DNA of 64,000 nucleotides from Psychromonas sp. 14N.309.X.WAT.B.A12 (GTDB lineage: Bacteria > Pseudomonadota > Gammaproteobacteria > Enterobacterales > Psychromonadaceae): NCBI RefSeq assembly GCF_030397575.1, contig NZ_JAPNXS010000004.1:124001-188000 (forward strand), given 5' to 3'. The notes under the pieces were generated by a model. It was not told the DNA's origin. It made no database searches and worked only from the letters and a program-made list of their open reading frames with translations. Made by a program: the position numbers and the translations under genes. Positions 57,132 to 64,000 of this stretch are shown here, in pieces. Positions within the stretch are counted from its first letter, which is position 1, and each line of letters opens with the position of its first letter.

Positions 57132-58095
57132 ATAACGAACCTCTTCTAATTGGGCTTATAATCACCATAATAATTTCTATCGCGATACTGAACATTAAAA
57201 TAAAGCCAGTGATAATTAACATACCAGCGGGTAACGCGTGATAATCACCGGTTTTCAATGAATTAAACAGCCAAGTACCTATACCGTTAAGATTAAATAC
57301 AATCTCAATAGTCATCGCAAAAGACAAGATGGTACTTAGTTGTAATCTCAATTGCGGGATAATCGGAGGTAATGCATTGTTCAGTGCATGCTTAAAGACA
57401 ATTTTAGTACGAGAAAAACCTTTTGCATAAGCAGTTTGGATATAGTTACTACGCATTACCATGGTCATTGAATGACGTGTTAAACGCACAATTTCAGCAA
57501 TTAAAAAGAATGACAATACCGCCGCTGGTAAAATAAGGTGAGCAACCCGATCAAAAAAGGCAAATAAACCGTATTCGGGAGTAACAAATAGGGTATCTAT
57601 TAATAGAAAACCGGTCACCACTGGAATGTCGTAAACTAGGCTCATATTTCCATCTACGGGTAATATATCACCCCACACACTGGGTAATAATACAGCCATC
57701 ACACCAACCCAAAAAACAGGTAAAGCTAAGCCAATAATTGCCACCGTCATGATTGCGTAATCTAATTTAGTATTTCGAAATAAACCCGCTAATAAACCTA
57801 ATGGGATAGCGATAATACAAGAAAATAGAAGTGCAACAAAACACAGTTCTAAGGTTGAAGCAAAAAAGGTTAACCCACGTTGTAGCAGTGGTTGTTGATC
57901 TAAAGCTGAGTGTCCGAGGTCAGCACTAAATATGTGCCATAAATATGAAAAATACTGTAGCACATAGTCTTGTTGCACAAGAGGCTGTGTTTGATGGTGA
58001 ACAAGAATAGTTCGATCGATTGCAAAGGCAATAATAGTTAGAATAAACGCCGTAATTAACAATAAATTTAAACGTCTTATTAAGAATGACAGCAT
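57118..58095 (-). CDS. sapB: Peptide ABC transporter permease SapB
   Basis: A 325-residue DppB-type permease with six helices; the EAA loop is YIQTAYAKGFSRTKIVFKHALNN. It pairs with SapC. It begins one base after the sapA stop. Confidence 0.9.
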   Translation of the reverse strand: MLSFLIRRLNLLLITAFILTIIAFAIDRTILVHHQTQPLVQQDYVLQYFSYLWHIFSADLGHSALDQQPLLQRGLTFFASTLELCFVALLFSCIIAIPLGLLAGLFRNTKLDYAIMTVAIIGLALPVFWVGVMAVLLPSVWGDILPVDGNMSLVYDIPVVTGFLLIDTLFVTPEYGLFAFFDRVAHLILPAAVLSFFLIAEIVRLTRHSMTMVMRSNYIQTAYAKGFSRTKIVFKHALNNALPPIIPQLRLQLSTILSFAMTIEIVFNLNGIGTWLFNSLKTGDYHALPAGMLIITGFILMFSIAIEIIMVIISPIRRGSLYADK

Positions 58096-58096
58096 A

Positions 58097-59701
58097 TTAG
58101 TTCAAATCTTGTTTGATGGCATTTTGAAAGTTAATGCCAGTTAATGGATTGACTTCTACGTTTAAAATAGATTTAGAAATCGCATCTAATCTTAAAACAT
58201 GTGCAATAGGCAGATAAGGTCGTTGTTGATAAACTATATCCTGAATTTGATAGTAGTTTTTAATACGCTGCGCAAAATTACCCTCAGTTAATGAGTCATC
58301 CAATAAATCTTGAGTCATCGTATCACACCAATAACTAGTATTACCCGTTTCTGGCGTTGAATGACAACTGAGTAATGGTCTGAATATGCTATCAGGATCG
58401 TTAATATGTACATTGATGCCAGTCAGGTAAGCATCATAATCCCCGCTATTTAAATGGCTTTGTAATGCGTTGTCGTTAAGGCTGATAATCGTACTTTTTA
58501 CCCCTATTGCGAGTAAATTAGCCTGAATTAATTCCGCTGTTTTATGAAAATTAGGGTTAAAGACATTAGCACCATCAGGCAACAAAATTTGTAAAGATTG
58601 GTTGAAATTAAATTGCGCTGCATTTAACTCTTTTTTAGCTTGCTCTGGGTTAAATAGTTGTTCATTAAACCGTGGTTTTAATGCCCAAGATTGTTTACTT
58701 AACAATGTGTCGGTTTGCATTGCACTTTGAAAATAAACAGCCCTAAGAATGGTTTCTGTATCTATTGCTTTAGCTAATGCTTGACGAACCCGAGGATCAC
58801 CTAATTTTTCTGCTTTAGTGTTGAATGCCAATAAGGATATATTTGCTGTTGATTTACTGTTTAAACTGATTTGTTTATTTTCACTAATCGTTTCTAATTG
58901 ACTGGCCGCAGGGTAAGAGATTGCATCACATTCACCGGATAATAATTTAGTATAGCGTTTTGTTGCACTTGGATTAGTGAAGAAAATGAGATTTTCAATA
59001 TTACTGATCGAATGCCAGTATTGCTTGTTTTTTTGATAACGAATCGTACCGTTGTTATCAAAGCTTTTGAATACAAATGGGCCTGTACCTATAGGTTTAA
59101 AATCAATTCTTTCCGGATGACCTTCTGCTAATAATTGTTGTGCATATTCAGCGGAATGGATCACTGCATAATGTGCAGCTAAATTAGCGAGCAATGTCAC
59201 GTCTGGTTTCGACAAAACAAACTCAACTGTATGCTCATCTATTTTATTTATAGAGGAAAGCAGATCAGTGAAAGGATGGTTATAAAAGTAATTCACGGTT
59301 TTATTATTGATCATATGGTAAGGGTGTTGGTGATCAAACATACGATTAAAACTGAATAACACATCATCTGCATTAAAATATCTGGTTGGTGTAAAATAGT
59401 CGGTTTGATGAAAACTAACATGCTCTCGGAGGGTAAAACGATAGCGTAGCTTGTCGTCACTTTGTTCCCAACTTTCAGCTAAATCAGGTACAAACTCATT
59501 TGTATTGGGATCAACTTTTACTAAACGATTAAACAGTTGATGTGTTGTGGCATCTAAACTAGCTATGTCATCGCTTATTTGTGGATTGAATGACGTCGGT
59601 TGACTATCAGTACAATAGATAAGCGTATTTTGTGTTAACGTTTTGTTTTGATAACAACCGCTGAGGCTAACAATCAAAGACAATAAGCATATTAAACGCA
59701 T
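58097..59701 (-). CDS. sapA: Peptide ABC transporter substrate-binding protein SapA
   Basis: A 534-residue family-5 extracellular binding protein (IYCTDSQPTSFNPQ, LAESWEQSDDKLRYRFTLREHVSFH, IGTGPFVF). A lipobox LSGC (C16) suggests a lipid anchor, unlike the soluble E. coli SapA. It heads sapABCDF, a system associated with resistance to antimicrobial peptides and with heme or putrescine handling in different bacteria; the ligand here is not known. Confidence 0.88.
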   Translation of the reverse strand: MRLICLLSLIVSLSGCYQNKTLTQNTLIYCTDSQPTSFNPQISDDIASLDATTHQLFNRLVKVDPNTNEFVPDLAESWEQSDDKLRYRFTLREHVSFHQTDYFTPTRYFNADDVLFSFNRMFDHQHPYHMINNKTVNYFYNHPFTDLLSSINKIDEHTVEFVLSKPDVTLLANLAAHYAVIHSAEYAQQLLAEGHPERIDFKPIGTGPFVFKSFDNNGTIRYQKNKQYWHSISNIENLIFFTNPSATKRYTKLLSGECDAISYPAASQLETISENKQISLNSKSTANISLLAFNTKAEKLGDPRVRQALAKAIDTETILRAVYFQSAMQTDTLLSKQSWALKPRFNEQLFNPEQAKKELNAAQFNFNQSLQILLPDGANVFNPNFHKTAELIQANLLAIGVKSTIISLNDNALQSHLNSGDYDAYLTGINVHINDPDSIFRPLLSCHSTPETGNTSYWCDTMTQDLLDDSLTEGNFAQRIKNYYQIQDIVYQQRPYLPIAHVLRLDAISKSILNVEVNPLTGINFQNAIKQDLN

Positions 59702-59825
59702 AGCATTACTTTATTCCATTATGATAATAATACGGTTCACCTTTAGAAGATAAACGGTATCAGGTTAACTTAATATTTAATAAGTTAATTCAATTATTTA
59801 GTAAAATCAATCACACTGATATTAG

Positions 59826-61157
59826 TTAATTATAATCTAACTTACCTAGGATTTGATAGCACAATATAATGGCGATGAATGCAAAGCTAATACTACCGAG
59901 TGCTTGACCAATAAGTATACCATGTGCGCCATAGTAATAAGCACCAATACTGACAAAAGGAATTGTCCCTAAAGACATTTTTCCAATATTAAGCAGACTA
60001 GCTAATTTGGGGTGACCAACATTATTGAGAAATGACATTGCCACTAAGTTCATTGCCACAAAAATAAAGCTTATGCAGATATATTGGCAAAAGAAGCGTA
60101 GTAAGCTCGCAGTTTCACCCGTTGCATTAAAGAGCGTTACAATTAATTCTTGGGAAAATGATAAAAGTAAAGCGACTACAAATACATAACGGATAATAAA
60201 ATTTAAGGAATGATTCAAGGTCAATTTTACTCGTTTGAATTGTTTTGCTCCCATATTTTGGCTGATGATTGGACCAATAGCACCGGGCATCGCAAATAAG
60301 ATCATAAAAATGACCGGAATTAATCGACTGATTACTGCCCATCCTGCCACTGTATCAGCACCTAATTTCGCTATTTCATAGGTGACATATAAATGGGTAA
60401 TTGGTGTTGCTAGTTGTGTAAAACATGCAGGATAAGCAATTCTGGTAATCTCTGGTATCGTTTTTATTAAGCTATTAAGCGGGATTTTAGTAATGAAGTT
60501 AGCTTTTATTAATAGATAGTAAACGGCTAAACAAACCATAGTACTTCGGGCAATTAATGAAGCGATTGCCGCACCTTTAATATCTAAATCAAAATAGAAA
60601 ATAAATAAAGGATCTAACAGTAAATTAACGATACCTGCTGACATAGTGCAGTACATGCCAATTTTGGCTTTACCCAGCGCTCGTAAGGTCGCGATAGCTT
60701 GCATACCAAGTGCCACGACTGGAAAGGTGAGGATAGTGATAGTGAGATAATCGTAAGCTGCTTGCAATGCGATACCTTCGGCACCTATCATTTGAAGTAA
60801 GCTTTTTGCGTTACAGAATACTAATCCACTCAACAATATACTAATAACAAAGGTTATTAGGTAACTAGTCATCGCTGACTGTTGTGCTGTTTGATATTGC
60901 TTTTGACCTATTTGCCGAGCTACTACTGCTGAATTAGCAATCATCATTGCAATGGTAAAAGAGGTGGTGAAAAAGAGTATGGCGGCCGCATAAGCAATGG
61001 CCGATAGTAAATGGGGTTGTTTTAGTAAACTAATGAAATAGATATCGATTAAATCAACCATAAAAAAGACACTTAAACCAATCACGTTGGTTAGTGCCAT
61101 TTTCGTAATATGCTGTGCAATATCACCCTGTGTAAATTTAGCTGTGATCGATGTCAT
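59826..61157 (-). CDS. MATE-family efflux transporter
   Basis: A 443-residue 12-helix transporter of the MATE family, with repeated halves (about 15-220 and 235-440). Its ATG overlaps the ferredoxin-gene stop by one base (TAATG at 61155-61159), so it is translated with the trhP-yfhL pair. Substrate unknown; no acidic-residue comparison was possible. The pairing with a tRNA hydroxylase and a ferredoxin has no obvious reason. Confidence 0.9.
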   Translation of the reverse strand: MTSITAKFTQGDIAQHITKMALTNVIGLSVFFMVDLIDIYFISLLKQPHLLSAIAYAAAILFFTTSFTIAMMIANSAVVARQIGQKQYQTAQQSAMTSYLITFVISILLSGLVFCNAKSLLQMIGAEGIALQAAYDYLTITILTFPVVALGMQAIATLRALGKAKIGMYCTMSAGIVNLLLDPLFIFYFDLDIKGAAIASLIARSTMVCLAVYYLLIKANFITKIPLNSLIKTIPEITRIAYPACFTQLATPITHLYVTYEIAKLGADTVAGWAVISRLIPVIFMILFAMPGAIGPIISQNMGAKQFKRVKLTLNHSLNFIIRYVFVVALLLSFSQELIVTLFNATGETASLLRFFCQYICISFIFVAMNLVAMSFLNNVGHPKLASLLNIGKMSLGTIPFVSIGAYYYGAHGILIGQALGSISFAFIAIILCYQILGKLDYN

Positions 61158-61405
61158 TAACTAGCGTGCAAATTAGCAAATTTATCAAGCAGTTGCTCTT
61201 GGGTTTCAATATGTTTTGGATCGATAATGATACAGTTGATAGGGCAAACTGCGACACAAGTTGCCTTTTCATAAAAACCGACGCATTCAGTACATAAATC
61301 CGGATTGATCTCGTATATTTCAGCACCAAAGGTGATCGCTTCATTAGGACATTCAGGATCACACATATCACAGTTTATACAGCTGTCTTCTATTAATAGT
61401 GCCAT
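61157..61405 (-). CDS. yfhL: YfhL-type 2[4Fe-4S] ferredoxin
   Basis: An 82-residue ferredoxin with cysteine sets C9, C12, C15, C19 and C38, C41, C50, C54 plus C58. The 8-residue spacing inside the second set is the mark of the YfhL (Alvin-type) group. It is an electron carrier, and its place one base after trhP suggests it may supply electrons to that enzyme, which is inference. Confidence 0.92.
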   Translation of the reverse strand: MALLIEDSCINCDMCDPECPNEAITFGAEIYEINPDLCTECVGFYEKATCVAVCPINCIIIDPKHIETQEQLLDKFANLHAS

Positions 61406-61406
61406 A

Positions 61407-62750
61407 TTAGTTTTTGTGCGGCTGACGGGTATCGTTACCCTGAGTTAAGTGACGCATTAATAATCCATGGTTTAAATCAATCTCTTTTGCTATTGGCATA
61501 TATAAGGTATGGCCTGATCCTGGTGCAACCTCTATTTGCTCACCTTTACGGTTTTGTAGTCCCTCAAGTTTAAAGTTGATATTACCTTGTGGGGTCATTA
61601 ACTCCAATTTATCACCGACTAGGAATTTGTTCTTTACATTTACCTCAGCTAAGCCATTGCTATCACGCCCGATGATTTCACCGACAAACTGTTGCGTTTC
61701 ACTCACCGAATAACCAAAGTCGTAATTTTGATATTGATCATGCGTATGACGACTCAGAAAGCCTTCCGTATAACCACGATGAGCAAGGTTCTCTAATGAT
61801 GACATTAATGATGGATCAAAGGGGTTACCGGCGATCGCATCATCCATGGCTTTACGGTAAATTTGAGCAGTTCGTGCGCAGTAATAAAAGCTTTTAGTGC
61901 GACCTTCAATTTTTAGGGAGTGTACGCCCATTTTTAATAATCGCTCGACATGCTGGATTGCACGTAAGTCTTTAGAGTTCATGATATAAGTACCATGCTC
62001 ATCTTCATAAGCTGGCATGTACTCACCTGGACGCCCTTGATCCTGTAAAAGGAACATTTGATCCGTTGGTTGTCCTTCACCTAATGTTGGCTCTACTGGT
62101 TGGATGGCAACTATGTCACCAGTTTCATTCTGTGTTGCTTGATGGGCATCGTATTTCCAACGGCACGAGTTAGTACATGTACCTTGGTTTGGATCGCGTT
62201 TATTAATATATCCCGATAATAGGCAACGTCCTGAATAGGCCATGCACAATGCCCCATGTACAAAGACTTCAATTTCGATTTCAGGACAATGGAAACGAAT
62301 GTCTTCTATTTCATCCAAGGAAAGTTCACGAGAAAGAATGACTCGTTCGATACCTTGTTGATACCAAAACTTAACGGTAGCCCAGTTGACGGCATTAGCT
62401 TGTACACTTAAATGAATTGGCATATCAGGGAAGACATCACGTACCATCATAATTAAACCAGGGTCAGACATAATTAATGCATCTGGTTTTAAATCAACCA
62501 CGGGTTTCATATCTCGGATAAATGTTTTTAATTTAGAGTTATGTGGTTGGATATTACACACGACATACAGTTTTTTGCCTTGAGCATGGGCTTCATTTAT
62601 ACCTATTTGTAGTTTTTCAAGGTTAAACTCATTGTTACGTACACGTAAAGAGTATCGAGGTTGACCGGCATAAACTGCATCTGCACCATATGCAAAAGCG
62701 TAACGCATGTTTTTTAAAGAGCCTGCTGGCGATAATAGTTCAGGTTTCAT
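61407..62750 (-). CDS. trhP: tRNA uridine-34 hydroxylation protein TrhP (YegQ), peptidase U32 family
   Basis: A 447-residue U32-family protein (MKPELLSPAGSLKNMRYAFAYGADAVYAG at the start is split here by reading MKPELLSPAG and AFAYGADAVYAG). It carries the U32 signature EVFVHGALCMAYSGRCLLSG with CTNSCRWKY, whose cysteines probably bind an Fe-S cluster. E. coli TrhP forms 5-hydroxyuridine at tRNA position 34 using prephenate. I start at ATG 62750, with GAGGG 5 bases upstream; an in-frame ATG-like start at 62774 lacks such a site. It leads a three-gene operon. Confidence 0.9.
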   Translation of the reverse strand: MKPELLSPAGSLKNMRYAFAYGADAVYAGQPRYSLRVRNNEFNLEKLQIGINEAHAQGKKLYVVCNIQPHNSKLKTFIRDMKPVVDLKPDALIMSDPGLIMMVRDVFPDMPIHLSVQANAVNWATVKFWYQQGIERVILSRELSLDEIEDIRFHCPEIEIEVFVHGALCMAYSGRCLLSGYINKRDPNQGTCTNSCRWKYDAHQATQNETGDIVAIQPVEPTLGEGQPTDQMFLLQDQGRPGEYMPAYEDEHGTYIMNSKDLRAIQHVERLLKMGVHSLKIEGRTKSFYYCARTAQIYRKAMDDAIAGNPFDPSLMSSLENLAHRGYTEGFLSRHTHDQYQNYDFGYSVSETQQFVGEIIGRDSNGLAEVNVKNKFLVGDKLELMTPQGNINFKLEGLQNRKGEQIEVAPGSGHTLYMPIAKEIDLNHGLLMRHLTQGNDTRQPHKN

Positions 62751-63016
62751 CGGTCCCTCTAGGTTAAAAATCAAACAAAATAACTTGTAAATAATGTGAA
62801 GATTCTACTTGTTTTTATAAAAAAGGGGTAGAACAAGTAGATAAACATTAACTATTCATAATAAATATCATTAAATTAGCTGGAATAAGCGGCTAGAGCG
62901 ATAATTCGTTTCACATTTAATAAACGCAACATTATACTACTGAATAATTTTCTTAATGATAATCAGAGATTTACTTTGGCTATCTTTCAACATCGTTTTT
63001 AAATATTAGGTTTTAC

Positions 63017-63646
63017 ATGGAAAACACAGAAAAGTTTACAAATAACAAACAAATCATTGCCTTCTTAACAGAACAGTTCCCAGCTTGCTTTATCGCTGGT
63101 TCTGAGTCTGCAAAACCATTAAAAATTGGTGTATTTCAAGAATTAGCTGCTCGTCTAGAAAATGAACCTCGTGTTAGTAAAACACAATTACGTGGTGCAT
63201 TACGTCAATACACAATGAGCTGGCGTTACCTGCACTGTGTAAAAGCCGGGGCAAAACGTGTTGATTTAGACGGTGTTGAAGGTGATGAAGTATCACAAGA
63301 ACATGCTGATCACGCACAGTTATCATTAAAAGAAAGCAAAGAAAAAGCCTTTGCTAATAAAAAGAAAAACGAGACGGCTAAAACGCCAAATCGTGCAGCT
63401 AAAAAAGTGGCTATTCCAACGCGTAAAAAAGACGCACCCAAGAAAGCTGCTAAGAAACCTGAAATTGACTTAAGCCAATATAAAGAAGCTAACCATAATG
63501 AACTTAAAGTTTCTCAGCCAGTCAAAGTCTTGCTAGGTAAGTCTCCCGTCTCTGCTACAGTAGTAGAAATCTTAAAAGAAGAAGTTCAAGTGCAACTAGA
63601 TTCAGGAATGGTTGTGAAAGTGAAAGCTAAGCATTTAATCGTATAA
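63017..63646 (+). CDS. proQ: RNA chaperone ProQ
   Basis: A 209-residue FinO-domain protein: FinO domain about residues 8-118 ([48 protein letters not shown]), a Lys/Ala-rich flexible linker (about 115-155), and a C-terminal Tudor-like domain (about 160-209). It binds structured 3' ends of mRNAs and small RNAs. It is followed after 12 bp by prc, the same order as in E. coli. Confidence 0.96.
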   Translation: MENTEKFTNNKQIIAFLTEQFPACFIAGSESAKPLKIGVFQELAARLENEPRVSKTQLRGALRQYTMSWRYLHCVKAGAKRVDLDGVEGDEVSQEHADHAQLSLKESKEKAFANKKKNETAKTPNRAAKKVAIPTRKKDAPKKAAKKPEIDLSQYKEANHNELKVSQPVKVLLGKSPVSATVVEILKEEVQVQLDSGMVVKVKAKHLIV

Positions 63647-63658
63647 AAGGTCTTTTTA

Positions 63659-64000
63659 ATGAAAAAACTCTTTCGTCATGTATTAATTTTATCCCAGCTC
63701 TGTTTTGTTGGGGTCACCTTTGCCGCCTCTGATAGTACAACACTAAACGAGATTCCACAGCTGCATCAAGAGTCTCAACATGCAAAAGTGGCGAAAAGAG
63801 TGAGTGACTTATTTAGTCGCTCTCATTATAAATATATTCCTCTAAATGATGAATTATCAAAAAAAGTATTTGATCGTTATATTGAGCAGTTAGATTTTAA
63901 TAAACAAATCTTTATGCAAAGTGATATCGATGAAATGAAAGCTTATCAATACAGCTTCGATGATAACTTGAAGTTTGGTCAGTTAGATTCTATCTACGCT
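63659..64000 (+). CDS. prc: Tail-specific protease Prc/Tsp (3' end outside window)
   Basis: ATG at 63659 follows AAAAGG by 8 bases and opens 114 residues to the window edge; this sequence has no stop. There is a signal peptide (cleavage about residue 22, TFA/ASDS) and then the Prc N-terminal domain, similar to E. coli (EIPQLHQESQHAKVAKRVSDLF, SHYKYIPL, FDRYIEQLDF). The PDZ and serine/lysine catalytic domains lie outside. Prc trims periplasmic proteins including penicillin-binding protein 3. Confidence 0.92.
   Translation, partial: MKKLFRHVLILSQLCFVGVTFAASDSTTLNEIPQLHQESQHAKVAKRVSDLFSRSHYKYIPLNDELSKKVFDRYIEQLDFNKQIFMQSDIDEMKAYQYSFDDNLKFGQLDSIYA

Noticed and set aside
62954-62965. Fur-box-like TAATGATAATCA upstream of proQ
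   Set aside because: Only about 12 of 19 positions match the consensus in an AT-rich region; not enough to call.

Overview
The window looks like chromosomal DNA from a low-GC, marine, facultatively anaerobic gammaproteobacterium of the Vibrio/Shewanella/Psychromonas type. Psychromonas or a close relative is my best guess; this is inferred from gene content and order, and no database was searched. Pointers are a norspermidine pathway, CsiV beside mfd, lolCDE, rne/rluC divergence, proQ-prc, sapABCDF, a PtsG-type glucose permease and an ExoP-like glucanase. There are no tRNA or rRNA genes, insertion sequences, phage genes or CRISPR arrays that I can see. Nearly all of it is ordinary, tightly packed core genome, with an accessory flavour at about 1-24 kb.

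Region by region. 1-5.6 kb: a minus-strand norspermidine operon (dat-ddc-carboxynorspermidine synthase-nspC, the last cut by the window edge). It is preceded by a good promoter and a 33-codon leader ORF with a perfect Shine-Dalgarno that ends Glu-Pro-UGA. 5.9-9.3 kb: a GltR/GtrS-like two-component system translationally coupled to a sugar-binding protein that has no transporter genes. 9.4-13.4 kb: a small secreted protein and a large lipoprotein GH3 glucanase. 14.1-20 kb: a BMP-type (nucleoside/purine-like) ABC transporter with an embedded 2-oxoglutarate/Fe(II) oxygenase, behind a candidate sigma-54 promoter. 20-23.1 kb: a DUF2914 membrane protein, a DUF938 methyltransferase and a COG3146 acyltransferase. 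23.3-26.5 kb: ptsG and dbpA. 26.6-34 kb: an ABM monooxygenase, qmcA/nfeD, efpL, tusE, yccS, folD and trxB. 34.4-40.3 kb: rne, rluC, a HAD phosphatase gene that appears broken by an internal deletion, and a YbiB-like gene. 40.4-48.8 kb: csiV, mfd, a PilZ-like gene and lolCDE. 48.8-54.2 kb: a tesA-like lipase, a YccA-type membrane protein, tpiA, ttcA and a CsrD-like degenerate GGDEF/EAL protein. 54.4-59.7 kb: sapABCDF. 59.8-62.8 kb: trhP-yfhL-MATE. 63.0 kb to the end: proQ and the 5' part of prc.

How the parts fit. The first operon makes norspermidine from aspartate semialdehyde, via diaminopropane. Sugar acquisition recurs (GH3 glucanase, sugar-binding protein with sensor kinase, PtsG, TpiA). 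RNA handling is prominent (RNase E, DbpA, RluC, TtcA, TusE, TrhP, ProQ, EfpL, and a CsrD-like protein). Envelope maintenance is covered by LolCDE, CsiV, Prc and Sap.

The observations most worth following up are the candidate arrest-peptide leader upstream of dat, the oxygenase embedded in the BMP transporter operon with its sigma-54-like promoter, the transporter-less sugar-binding protein fused by translational coupling to a sensor kinase, and the deleted HAD gene.
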